Position numbers and translations under genes: made by a program
The notes under the pieces: generated by a model
What the model was told of the DNA's origin: nothing
Database searches by the model: none
The model's input: the letters and a program-made list of their open reading frames with translations, nothing else
Assembly (NCBI RefSeq): GCF_003001935.1
Contig: NZ_PVNG01000003.1
Span: 434,001 to 498,000, forward strand
DNA from: Nonomuraea fuscirosea
GTDB taxonomy: Bacteria; Actinomycetota; Actinomycetes; Streptosporangiales; Streptosporangiaceae
DNA length: 64,000 nt
Direction of reading: 5' to 3'
Shown: piece by piece, positions 15,840-23,565 of the stretch
Layout: each line of letters starts with the position of its first letter
How positions within the stretch are numbered: position 1 is the first letter of the stretch

Positions 15840-16693
15840 GCGCGCCCGACTTCGAGAGCCTGTTCCGCACGGCCGGCGTCACCGGCTGGCTGCACGCGGC
15901 CGACATCGACACCGGGCGTGAGATCGGGATCGGCTCCGACGATCCGCTGCCCATGGCCTCGATGTTCAAGGTGCCGCTGCTGGTGGCGCTGTGCAGGCAG
16001 GCCGACGCCGGCCTGCTCGACCCGGCCGAACGGATCACGGTGACCGGGGCCGGCCGCTCGCCGGGGCCGACGGGGATCTCGGCGATGCTCGACGAGGTGA
16101 CGATCTCGCTGCGCGACCTGGCGTACCTGATGATCGCGGTGAGCGACAACACCTCGGCCGACACCCTGCTCGCCCGGATCGGGCAGGACACGATCAACGC
16201 CATGCTCGACTCGTTCGGGCTGGACGGGACGCGGGTCGTGCAGGGCGCGGGGGAGAGCGTCGACAGCCTGGGCCGCGACACCGGCCACGGGTGGCCGTTC
16301 GTGGATCCCGACGACATAGAGCGGCTGAGCGCGCTGGACCCGGCCCGGTCCAACCGCAGCACCCCACGGGAGATGACCCGGCTGTTCGGCCTGATCTGGC
16401 GGGACGAGGCCGCCTCCGCCGCCTCGTGCGCCTGGATGCGGGGCGTGCTCAACGCCCAGGTGTGGCCGCACCGGCTGGCCTCGGGATTCCCGTACGACGA
16501 CGTGGCCGTCAGCGGCAAGACCGGCACCCTGCCGACCCTGCGCTGCGAGTCCGGCGTCGTCGACTACCCCGACGGCGGCCGGTACGCGGTGTCGGTCTTC
16601 ACCCGCTCCTTCAGCACCGCGCTCAACCAGCCGCGCGCCGACGCGGTGATCGGAACCTCCGCGCGTATGGCGGTGGACCACCTACGGAGGTAG
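15836..16693 (+). CDS. class A beta-lactamase-like serine hydrolase
   Basis: A 285-residue protein of the class A beta-lactamase/D,D-peptidase fold. The catalytic motifs are present: S42-M-F-K45, S103-D-N105 and K228-T-G. I cannot find a clear ExxLN omega-loop (Glu166 equivalent); the matching region reads IERLSALDPARSN, so hydrolysis of beta-lactams is uncertain. There is no signal peptide from the ATG at 15836, which overlaps the LysR stop. It could be cytoplasmic, exported by another route, or have a mis-set start. Context with LysR and PBP supports a role in beta-lactam response or cell-wall metabolism. Confidence 0.85.
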   Translation: MSAPDFESLFRTAGVTGWLHAADIDTGREIGIGSDDPLPMASMFKVPLLVALCRQADAGLLDPAERITVTGAGRSPGPTGISAMLDEVTISLRDLAYLMIAVSDNTSADTLLARIGQDTINAMLDSFGLDGTRVVQGAGESVDSLGRDTGHGWPFVDPDDIERLSALDPARSNRSTPREMTRLFGLIWRDEAASAASCAWMRGVLNAQVWPHRLASGFPYDDVAVSGKTGTLPTLRCESGVVDYPDGGRYAVSVFTRSFSTALNQPRADAVIGTSARMAVDHLRR

Positions 16694-16751
16694 CAAGTTA
16701 TGGGGAAAGGCGGGTATGACATTCCCCTGGACGGGCGACAGGATGGGGCAC

Positions 16752-18710
16752 ATGGTTGCTGAGGGTGAGCTTCTGTGGGAACCGGGCGAAGAGATCAAGG
16801 CGTCGGCGAAGCTGACCCGCTACCTGCGGTGGCTGGGCAGATCCGGCGACTACGAGGACGCCTGGCGCTGGTCGGTCGAGCATCCCGCCGAGTTCTGGAC
16901 GTCGATCTGGGACTACTTCGAGGTGATCGGCGACCGGGGTGACGGGCCCGTGCTGTCGGGCAAGATGCCGGCGGTCACCTGGTTCGGCGGCAGCTCGATC
17001 AACTACGCCGAGAACGCGCTGCGCCGTACGGAGGGCACCGCGCTGGTGTTCGTCTCCGAGGACGGCGGCCGGCAGGAGCTGACCTGGGCCGAGCTGCGCG
17101 AGGAGGTCGCCCGCGTCAGGACCGGCCTGGTCCGGCTCGGCGTGGGCCGGGGCGACCGGGTGGCCGCCTACCTGCCCAACATCCCGCAGGCCCTGATCGC
17201 CTGCCTGGCCACGGCCTCGCTCGGCGCGATCTGGTCGGCCGGCTCGCCGGACTTCGGCGTGCCGAGCATCGTCGACCGTTTCAAGCAGATCGAGCCCAAG
17301 GTGCTCATCGCCGTCGACGGCTACCACTACAACGGCAAGAGCTACGACCGCTCCGCCGCCGTCAACGAGATCGCCGCCGCGCTGCCCACGCTCCGCGCGA
17401 CCGTGTGGATCCCCTACCTGGCGGCGGCCGACGACGGCCGGGCGCCGCAGCACGCCGAGCCCGGTCCCGGGCACACCCAGGAGGTGCCGCACGGCGAGGT
17501 GATCGGCTGGGAGGGGCTGCGCGCCGAGGAGGGGCCGCTGGAGTTCGAGCGGGTGCCGTTCGACCATCCGCTGTGGATCCTCTACTCCAGCGGCACGACC
17601 GGGCTGCCCAAGCCGATCGTGCACGGGCACGGCGGCGTGGTGCTGGAGCACCTCAAGTCACTCGCCTTCCACCAGGACCTGGGCGAGGGCGACGTGTTCT
17701 TCTGGTACACGACCACGGGCTGGATGATGTGGAACTACCTCATCGGCGGCCTGCTGGTGGGGGCCACGCCCGTGCTGTACGACGGCTCGGCCACCTTCCC
17801 CTCGCCGGCCGCGCTGTGGCGGATCGCCGACTCGGAGGACGTGACGTACTTCGGGGTCGGGGCGCCGTACATCATGGCCTCGCTGAAGGCCGGCCTCCAT
17901 CCCGAAGGGCTCGAACGGCTGCGCGGGGTCGGCTCGACCGGGTCGCCGCTGCCGCCCGAGGGGTTCGCCTGGCTCGCCGCCGAGCTGCCCGGCACGCCGC
18001 TCGGCTCGTTCTCCGGCGGCACCGACGTGTGCACGGGCTTCGTCGGGGCCACCATGCTGCATCCGATCAGGGCCGGCATCATCCCCTGCCGGTCGCTGGG
18101 GGCGCGGGTGGAATCGTACGATCCGGCCGGCGAACCGGTCGTCGGCGAGGTGGGCGAGCTGGTGATCACCCAGCCGATGCCGTCGATGCCGGTGAAGTTC
18201 TGGAACGACCCCGGCGGCGAGCGCTACACCGAGAGCTACTTCGACGTCTATCCCGGCGTGTGGCGGCACGGCGACTGGATCAAGATCAACGAGGACGGCA
18301 GCTGCGTCATCTACGGCCGCTCCGACTCGACGCTCAACCGGGGCGGTGTCCGGATGGGCACCAGCGAGTTCTACCGCGTCGTCGAGCGGTTCGAGGAGAT
18401 CGCCGACAGCCTCGTCATCGACACCGGCCAGCTCGGGCAGGAGGGCCGCCTGCTCCTGTACGTGACCCTCGCCGAGGGGGCCGACCTCGAAGAGCCGCTG
18501 CAGCGGGCGATCTGCGACGCCCTGCGGACCGAGCTGTCGCCGCGCCACGTGCCCAACGAGATCCACGTCGTGCCCGGCATCCCGCGCACGTTGTCGGGCA
18601 AGAAGCTCGAGGTGCCCGTACGCAAGATCCTGCTGGGCACGCCCGTCGAGCAGGCCGCCAATCCGGACGCCATGGCCAACCCCGAGGTGCTGCGGCACTT
18701 CGTGAGGTGA
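16752..18710 (+). CDS. acetoacetate-CoA ligase
   Basis: A member of the ANL adenylate-forming family at full acetoacetyl-CoA synthetase length (652 residues from this start). It converts acetoacetate, ATP and CoA to acetoacetyl-CoA. The P-loop-like motif is ILYSSGTTGLPKPIVHG, the A5/A7 region includes WRHGDWIKINEDGSCVIYGR, and the C-terminal catalytic lysine lies in RTLSGKKLEVPVRKIL. The N-terminal EDAWRWSVEHPAEFW block is characteristic of acetoacetate rather than acetate ligases. ATG 16752 has AGGATGGGG upstream; ATG 16743 and 16716 are alternatives. No operon partner. Confidence 0.92.
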   Translation: MVAEGELLWEPGEEIKASAKLTRYLRWLGRSGDYEDAWRWSVEHPAEFWTSIWDYFEVIGDRGDGPVLSGKMPAVTWFGGSSINYAENALRRTEGTALVFVSEDGGRQELTWAELREEVARVRTGLVRLGVGRGDRVAAYLPNIPQALIACLATASLGAIWSAGSPDFGVPSIVDRFKQIEPKVLIAVDGYHYNGKSYDRSAAVNEIAAALPTLRATVWIPYLAAADDGRAPQHAEPGPGHTQEVPHGEVIGWEGLRAEEGPLEFERVPFDHPLWILYSSGTTGLPKPIVHGHGGVVLEHLKSLAFHQDLGEGDVFFWYTTTGWMMWNYLIGGLLVGATPVLYDGSATFPSPAALWRIADSEDVTYFGVGAPYIMASLKAGLHPEGLERLRGVGSTGSPLPPEGFAWLAAELPGTPLGSFSGGTDVCTGFVGATMLHPIRAGIIPCRSLGARVESYDPAGEPVVGEVGELVITQPMPSMPVKFWNDPGGERYTESYFDVYPGVWRHGDWIKINEDGSCVIYGRSDSTLNRGGVRMGTSEFYRVVERFEEIADSLVIDTGQLGQEGRLLLYVTLAEGADLEEPLQRAICDALRTELSPRHVPNEIHVVPGIPRTLSGKKLEVPVRKILLGTPVEQAANPDAMANPEVLRHFVR

Positions 18711-18725
18711 CCTCGCCGCTCTGGT

Positions 18726-20390
18726 TCAGGGGATGAGGGTGATCTTGCCGCGCAGGTCGCCCGCCTCGGCCCTGCGGTGGACGTCGGCGAGGCCGGAGAG
18801 CGGATGCGACTCCGCGACCTCGACCATCAGCCCGCCTTCGTCGATCAGCTCGGCGAGGCGGGTGAGCTGACCGGGGTCGGCGCGCATCACGAAGTGGGCG
18901 CCGCCCTCGATCGGGGTCGCGATCGAGACCGTGACCCGGGCGAGCCCGGCCAGCTCCGCCGCCGTGCCGTCGGCCAGCGGGATCAGGTTCAGCAGGACGT
19001 CCAGGTCGCGGGGGAGCGGGGTCGCGGTGTAGTCGATCACCTCGTCGGCGCCGAGCCGGCGCACCGCGGCGGTGCTGCGCGGACTGGCCGTGGCCGTGAC
19101 GTGGGCGCCGGCCAGCTTGGCGAGTTGGACGGCGAACAGGCCGACGCCGCCGCCCGCGCCGTTGACCAGCACGCGCCTCCCGGGAGTGACATGGGCGTGC
19201 TCGTGGACCGCCTGCCAGGCGGTGAGCCCGGCCACCGGGACGGCCGCGGCGTCGGCGAGCGGAATCCGGCGCGGGGCCCGGACCAGTGACTCCGCCGGGG
19301 CCACCGCGTACCCGGCCGCCGCGCCGCCGGCCATGCCGAAGACCCGGTCGCCGGGGGTCAGGCCGGTGACGTCCGTCCCGGTCGCCACCACCGTGCCGGA
19401 GACGTCCCAGCCGAGCGTGTGCGGCGGTTCCACCCGGAACACCTCCGGCAGCAGCCCGGTACGCAGGCCGATCTCCGACGGGTTGAACGCGGTGGCGGCC
19501 ACCTCCACCAGCACCTCTCCCGGTCCGGGCTCGGGCGTGCGGACCGTGTCGTACCGGATCACCGAGGCGTCACCGAAGCCGTGCATGCGGGCCGCCCGCA
19601 TCGTGGGGGCGGCCACGGGCACGCGGAAGTCCTCCGCGTGCTCCTCCACCCACTGCCGGAACGGGATCGCCGGCTCCTTCGTGACCTCCTCGACCACCGA
19701 GGTGGCCGGCAGCGGCCGCCGGGCCAGCTCCGCCTGGGCGCGCAGCACCTCCTCGACCGCCTCGGGCGGCAGGCCGTCGGACTCCAGGGCCGCGCGGGCG
19801 TGCTCGGGCGGGACCTCCACCCAGCGTGCCGGGAGGCCGGTGACCTCGGAGATGATCCGGACCTGGTCGGCCTGGGAGATCGTCTCGGGGCCGGTCAGGT
19901 CGTAGGCCGCGCCGTGGTGACCCTCGTCCAGCAGCGCCCGCACGGCCACCGCCGCGACATCCCGCTCGTGCACGGGTGGCATGGCCGCCGCCCCGTACGC
20001 GCCGCGGACCGCCCCCGCCCTGATCCGCCTGGCCCAGCGCAGCGTGTTGGCCGCGAACGCGTGCGGGCGCAGGAACGTCCACGCGCCGGCCGTCCGAGCG
20101 ATCAGCCGCTCGATCTCGCGCTCGTGCTCCCTGCGCGCGGCCGAGGACAGGTAGACCACGCGCCCGGCCCGCCCGGCGACGGCCTCGATCACCTCCCTCG
20201 CGCCCTCTGCCGTGCCGAACGGCCACACCAGCAGCACCGCGCTCACGCCGTCCAGCGGCAGCGTACCGGGGTCGCGCAGGTCGCCCGTGGCCCTGCTCGC
20301 CGGCACCACCTCGGCTCCGGCCCGGCGCAGCAGCGCCGCCGCGGACCGCCCGACCGTGCCGGTCGCCCCGGTGACCAGAATCCGTCCCAT
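18726..20390 (-). CDS. fusion of NmrA-like NAD(P)-binding protein and quinone-oxidoreductase-type MDR
   Basis: A 554-residue protein made of two oxidoreductase modules. Residues 1 to about 265 form an NmrA/atypical-SDR domain (ILVTGATGTVGRSAAALL at the N-terminus). The remainder is a zinc-free medium-chain dehydrogenase of the quinone oxidoreductase type (MRAARMHGFGDASVIRYD start, NADPH motif VNGAGGGVGLFAVQLAK). The second half begins exactly where a stand-alone protein would start, with MRAARMHGF, so this looks like a clean gene fusion. The start is ATG 20390 with GAGGAGGG upstream. It is divergent from an AraC regulator that probably controls it. Substrates unknown. Confidence 0.88.
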   Translation of the reverse strand: MGRILVTGATGTVGRSAAALLRRAGAEVVPASRATGDLRDPGTLPLDGVSAVLLVWPFGTAEGAREVIEAVAGRAGRVVYLSSAARREHEREIERLIARTAGAWTFLRPHAFAANTLRWARRIRAGAVRGAYGAAAMPPVHERDVAAVAVRALLDEGHHGAAYDLTGPETISQADQVRIISEVTGLPARWVEVPPEHARAALESDGLPPEAVEEVLRAQAELARRPLPATSVVEEVTKEPAIPFRQWVEEHAEDFRVPVAAPTMRAARMHGFGDASVIRYDTVRTPEPGPGEVLVEVAATAFNPSEIGLRTGLLPEVFRVEPPHTLGWDVSGTVVATGTDVTGLTPGDRVFGMAGGAAAGYAVAPAESLVRAPRRIPLADAAAVPVAGLTAWQAVHEHAHVTPGRRVLVNGAGGGVGLFAVQLAKLAGAHVTATASPRSTAAVRRLGADEVIDYTATPLPRDLDVLLNLIPLADGTAAELAGLARVTVSIATPIEGGAHFVMRADPGQLTRLAELIDEGGLMVEVAESHPLSGLADVHRRAEAGDLRGKITLIP

Positions 20391-20507
20391 CACGCCCTCC
20401 TCGCCTCAAATCGCATCGATGGAAACCGTAGAGGGGCTGGATGAGATGGCCAATGTGTTCTCGTCTCGCTGTCATACGCGAGCGTCTTGCCGGTTAGAGT
20501 TCTCGGC

Positions 20508-21446
20508 ATGGACGTGCTGAGCGACGTGATCACCATCATGCGGACCGGGCGGCCCCGCTCGGCCCGCGTCGAGTGGCGCGCCCCCTGGGGGCAGCGCTTC
20601 CCCTCGGCCCCTGGATCGGCCGGCTTCCAGGTGGTCCTGCAGGGCTCGTGCTGGCTGCTGCCGCCCGGCGAGCCGGCCCTCGCGCTGTCCGCGGGTGACG
20701 TGGTCTTCTTCCCGCACGGTCACGGCTACGCCATGGCCGACCACCCGTCCACGCCGGTGACCGAGCCCGCGTGCGACCCGGCCGAGGAGCGCGGCCTGTT
20801 CGCCTCCGCGTCGGTCGGCGGGCAGGGGGCGAGCACGGTGCTGCTGTGCGGCGGCTACCGGCACGACCCCGACCGGGCCCATCCGCTCCTGCGCGACCTG
20901 CCCGAGCTGATCCACCTGCCCGCGGGGCCGGGGCTCAACTCCGAGGTACGCGCCGCCGTCCACCTGCTCGGGGCCGAGATCCGCCAGCCCAGACTGGGCG
21001 CCGACACCGTCGTGTCGTCCCTGCTCGACATGCTGCTGCTGTACATCCTGCGGGCCCACTTCAGCAACGATCACGGCGACTGCCAGGTCGACGGCTGGGC
21101 GGCGGCGCTGGCCGATCCGGGCGTCAGCGCGGCGCTCGACGCCATCCACCGCGATCCGGCCCATCCGTGGACGGTGGCCGAGCTGGGGGCGCGGGCGGGG
21201 CTGTCGCGGGCCGCGTTCGCGCGCCGGTTCGCCGCGCTGGTGGGGCAGCCGCCGCTGGCGTACCTCACCTGGTGGCGGCTGGCCAGCGCCGGGCGGCTGC
21301 TGCGGGAGACGGACGCGCCATTGAGCGAGATCGCGGGGCGGGTGGGGTACGGGTCGGAGTTCGCCTTCGCCAACGCGTTCAAGCGGGACTACGGCGTCGC
21401 ACCCGGCCGGTACCGGCGCACGGTCGCGGAGTGCGTGCGGGAGTGA
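20508..21446 (+). CDS. AraC-family regulator with N-terminal cupin
   Basis: A 312-residue AraC protein. The N-terminal part is a cupin of the AraC_binding_2 sort (MDVLSDVITIMRTGRPRSARV, LSAGDVVFFPHGHGYAMAD) and the C-terminus has two helix-turn-helix units (TVAELGARAGLSRAAFARRF and SEIAGRVGYGSEFAFANAFK, then GVAPGRYRR). ATG 20508 is preferred over the upstream open frame. The 117-bp gap to the divergent fusion oxidoreductase holds both promoters. Regulators of this type often control a divergent SDR or NmrA-type reductase. Confidence 0.9.
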   Translation: MDVLSDVITIMRTGRPRSARVEWRAPWGQRFPSAPGSAGFQVVLQGSCWLLPPGEPALALSAGDVVFFPHGHGYAMADHPSTPVTEPACDPAEERGLFASASVGGQGASTVLLCGGYRHDPDRAHPLLRDLPELIHLPAGPGLNSEVRAAVHLLGAEIRQPRLGADTVVSSLLDMLLLYILRAHFSNDHGDCQVDGWAAALADPGVSAALDAIHRDPAHPWTVAELGARAGLSRAAFARRFAALVGQPPLAYLTWWRLASAGRLLRETDAPLSEIAGRVGYGSEFAFANAFKRDYGVAPGRYRRTVAECVRE

Positions 21447-21483
21447 GTGGCGGTTTCGCGGGATCACTGCCTATTTTTCCACT

Positions 21484-21513
21484 AAAGGCCGATTTAGCGT
21501 GATCGGCTTTATT
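21484..21513 (+). terminator. hairpin terminator after the AraC gene
   Basis: AAAGGCCGAT and ATCGGCTTT pair across an eight-base loop (one bulged G), followed by a short T/A-rich tract. It lies 37 nt downstream of the AraC stop, in an AT-rich stretch. Confidence 0.6.
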
Positions 21514-21574
21514 AGCCGGGACTTTTGCTTGATAAAAACCATGAATTCTCGGCGGTGGGGGTAGGCGTTGATTT

Positions 21575-22696
21575 ATGAGGATAAAGCTTCAAAGAATTGC
21601 CGCTCTCGGACTCGGAACCATGGTCGCCTGCGGCCTCCCGGCGGTCGCGGAGGCAGGCACAAGCCGGTCGGAATCGGGTCGGCCTGGGGCGGGCCGGACG
21701 GAAGCAGGTCGGACGGAGACGGGCCGGCCAGGGGCGCGCCGGATGGACCCCGGCAGGCCGGGGGCGGGGCGCGCGGACACGGGGCGGCCGGGGGCGGACC
21801 GGGCGGACGCGCGCAGGTCGAAGAACAGGTGGGCGGACGCGGGGCGGCCGGGCTCCAGGTGGGTGGAGCGGGACCGGCCGGGCACGGGCCGGGCGGGGGC
21901 GTCGCGGTCGGACACCAGGTGGTCGGACACCAGACGGGCGGACACCAGACGGGCGGACACCAGACGGGCGGACACGACGCGAGCGGGCGGCACGCAAACG
22001 AGCACGACGCCGACGGGCACGACCCGGACGGGCGCAGGGCGGACGGACGCCGGGCAGGCGGGGAGCGCGTCCACGGGGGCGGTCGCGGGGGCGCTGCTGC
22101 GGCCGGGTGACCGCGGCGAGGCCGTCAGGCTGCTGCAGCGGCGGCTGCACGCCGGCCACTACTACTACGGCAAGATCAACGGCGTCTACGACGAGCAGAC
22201 CAAGTTCGCGGTGTGGGCGCTGCAGAAGAACCGCAGGATGGCGCCCAAGGGCGAGGTCGGGCGCCAGGTCTGGAACGCCCTCGACAAGCCCGCCCGCCGC
22301 CGCCCGCTGGTCCCGAACGGCGGCCCCGACCGGGTGGAGATCAACCTGCGCGACCAGTTCCTCACCGTCTACCGCGACCGCAAGCCGGTGCTGTTCTCGC
22401 ACATCTCCACGGGCGCCGAGGTGCGCTACTGCGAGGGCGGGCGCTGCGGGACCGCGATCACGCCGGTCGGCGACTTCCGCGTGCAGACCCGCGCGCCGGG
22501 CTGGACCACCGGACGCCTTGGGTCGATGTTCAACTCGCTCTACTTCACGGGGGGCATCGCCATGCACGGCTCGACGAAGGTGCCGCTGCGCCCGGCCTCC
22601 CACGGCTGCGTACGCCTGCCGATCGAGACGTCCAAGCGCCTGTACGAGATGGTCAAGGTCGGCGAGCCCGTGTACGTCCGAGGCAAGATCATGTGA
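21575..22696 (+). CDS. L,D-transpeptidase with peptidoglycan-binding domain and long repeat linker
   Basis: A 373-residue exported enzyme that forms 3-3 cross-links in peptidoglycan. Residues 1-28 are a signal peptide (AVAEAG cleavage). Residues 30-164 form an Arg-rich linker of about 27 five-residue units (GRPGA, GRTEA, RRADT and variants). Residues 172-235 are a PG_binding_1 domain (LRPGDRGEAVRLLQRRL). The YkuD domain starts near residue 247 and has the catalytic motif HGSTKVPLRPASHGCVRL. The ATG follows a GGGGG tract. The 5' end has lower GC than the rest. The linker is far longer than usual for the family and is basic, which could help it bind anionic wall polymers (inference). Neighbours are unrelated. 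Confidence 0.92.
   Translation: MRIKLQRIAALGLGTMVACGLPAVAEAGTSRSESGRPGAGRTEAGRTETGRPGARRMDPGRPGAGRADTGRPGADRADARRSKNRWADAGRPGSRWVERDRPGTGRAGASRSDTRWSDTRRADTRRADTRRADTTRAGGTQTSTTPTGTTRTGAGRTDAGQAGSASTGAVAGALLRPGDRGEAVRLLQRRLHAGHYYYGKINGVYDEQTKFAVWALQKNRRMAPKGEVGRQVWNALDKPARRRPLVPNGGPDRVEINLRDQFLTVYRDRKPVLFSHISTGAEVRYCEGGRCGTAITPVGDFRVQTRAPGWTTGRLGSMFNSLYFTGGIAMHGSTKVPLRPASHGCVRLPIETSKRLYEMVKVGEPVYVRGKIM
21662..22066 (+). repeat. 15-nt-period coding repeat (27 pentapeptide units)
   Basis: The linker of the L,D-transpeptidase gene keeps an unbroken five-residue period for about 135 codons. Near 21909-21983 five 15-nt units are nearly identical and three (21924-21968) are exact, so recent tandem duplication is visible at DNA level. 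Elsewhere units have diverged but keep Arg at position 2. Confidence 0.85.
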
Positions 22697-22820
22697 GCCC
22701 GGTGATAAGCATTTCGCCGAATATCCGGATTAGCTCCGATATAACTCGCATGTGCGTAACCCGGGAAATATCGGGATGTGTTGCCGGGCGATATATACCG
22801 GGCCGGCGCGTGCCGAAAAG

Positions 22821-22879
22821 GACGACGGCCGTGCGCCGGAAAGACGACGGCCGTGCGCCGGAAAGACGACGGCCGCGCC
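22821..22879. repeat. tandem 22-bp intergenic repeat, 2.7 copies
   Basis: Units at 22821-22842 and 22843-22864 are identical; a third, partial unit runs to about 22879. It begins with GACGACGGCC. Its GCGCCGG segments can pair with CCGGCGC at 22803-22809, so the tract may fold into hairpins and act as a terminator between the convergent genes on either side. Confidence 0.75.
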
Positions 22880-22936
22880 GAACGCCATCCGCCCCCGCAC
22901 CGTCCGCTGATCCGCGGCGAGAGGGCGGATGACTCG

Positions 22937-23374
22937 CTACAACGGCGTGCCGGTCCCGTTCAGCCAGCTGCCGTAGAGGGTGCTGGTCCTCGTGCAGCGA
23001 CCCGCGAAGCAGACGAAGCTCACCTTGATCGACCGGTGCCGGTAGACCGTCGGATTGAACTTGCGAACGATGCGTCCGTTGACGCACTGGTCGTACACCT
23101 TGGCCGTGCGCACACCGTTCTGGTTGTAGATCTCCGTCTTGCTGGTCGACGACGTCTCGGTTCTCTTGTGCCGCTTGACGCTGTGCGTCGCCGGGTCGTA
23201 GGTCCTCGTTCCGAGATAGGTCCTCCACTCACCACCACAATGACCCCGGTCCTCCGACCAGTAGAGGTAGGGCTTGACGGTGTCGGCGGCGGCGGCCTGC
23301 ATCCCGCCGGCTCCGGCGGCCATCCCGGAAGCGACCATCGCCGCCGCCATGAACCTTGTGAGCCACTTGCGCAT
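22937..23374 (-). CDS. small secreted protein of unknown function
   Basis: A 145-residue exported protein. The signal peptide runs MRKWLTRFMAAAMVASG to a cleavage near QAAAADT. The mature part is about 115 residues, basic, and has four cysteines (RGHCGG, YDQCVN, SFVCFAGRC) that could form two disulfides. I do not recognise a family. The start is ATG 23374; the open frame extends further upstream but lacks a signal there. The 191-bp gap upstream to the NuoF-like gene holds nothing I can identify beyond its promoter. It is convergent with the L,D-transpeptidase. Confidence 0.72.
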   Translation of the reverse strand: MRKWLTRFMAAAMVASGMAAGAGGMQAAAADTVKPYLYWSEDRGHCGGEWRTYLGTRTYDPATHSVKRHKRTETSSTSKTEIYNQNGVRTAKVYDQCVNGRIVRKFNPTVYRHRSIKVSFVCFAGRCTRTSTLYGSWLNGTGTPL

Positions 23375-23565
23375 GATTCGTCCCCATTCCGGAGTCATCG
23401 CATCCTGTGGAACCCGGCTGCCTGCCACAGTGCCGCAGGGCGGAATACGCACGGAACATCTCCGGTACACGCGAGAACCCGGCGGGTCACGGCACCTCCC
23501 GACGATCATGAGAGATCATCGGGGAGCCCGCGAACAACCGCCGGGTTCGTCACATACGCGTCAGG

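Noticed and set aside
21575..22732. Alternative long frames over the L,D-transpeptidase linker
   Set aside because: The 15-nt repeat keeps all frames open; only one frame has the signal peptide and YkuD motif.
22821..22879. Possible CRISPR array
   Set aside because: Only 2.7 contiguous copies, no spacers between them and no cas genes.
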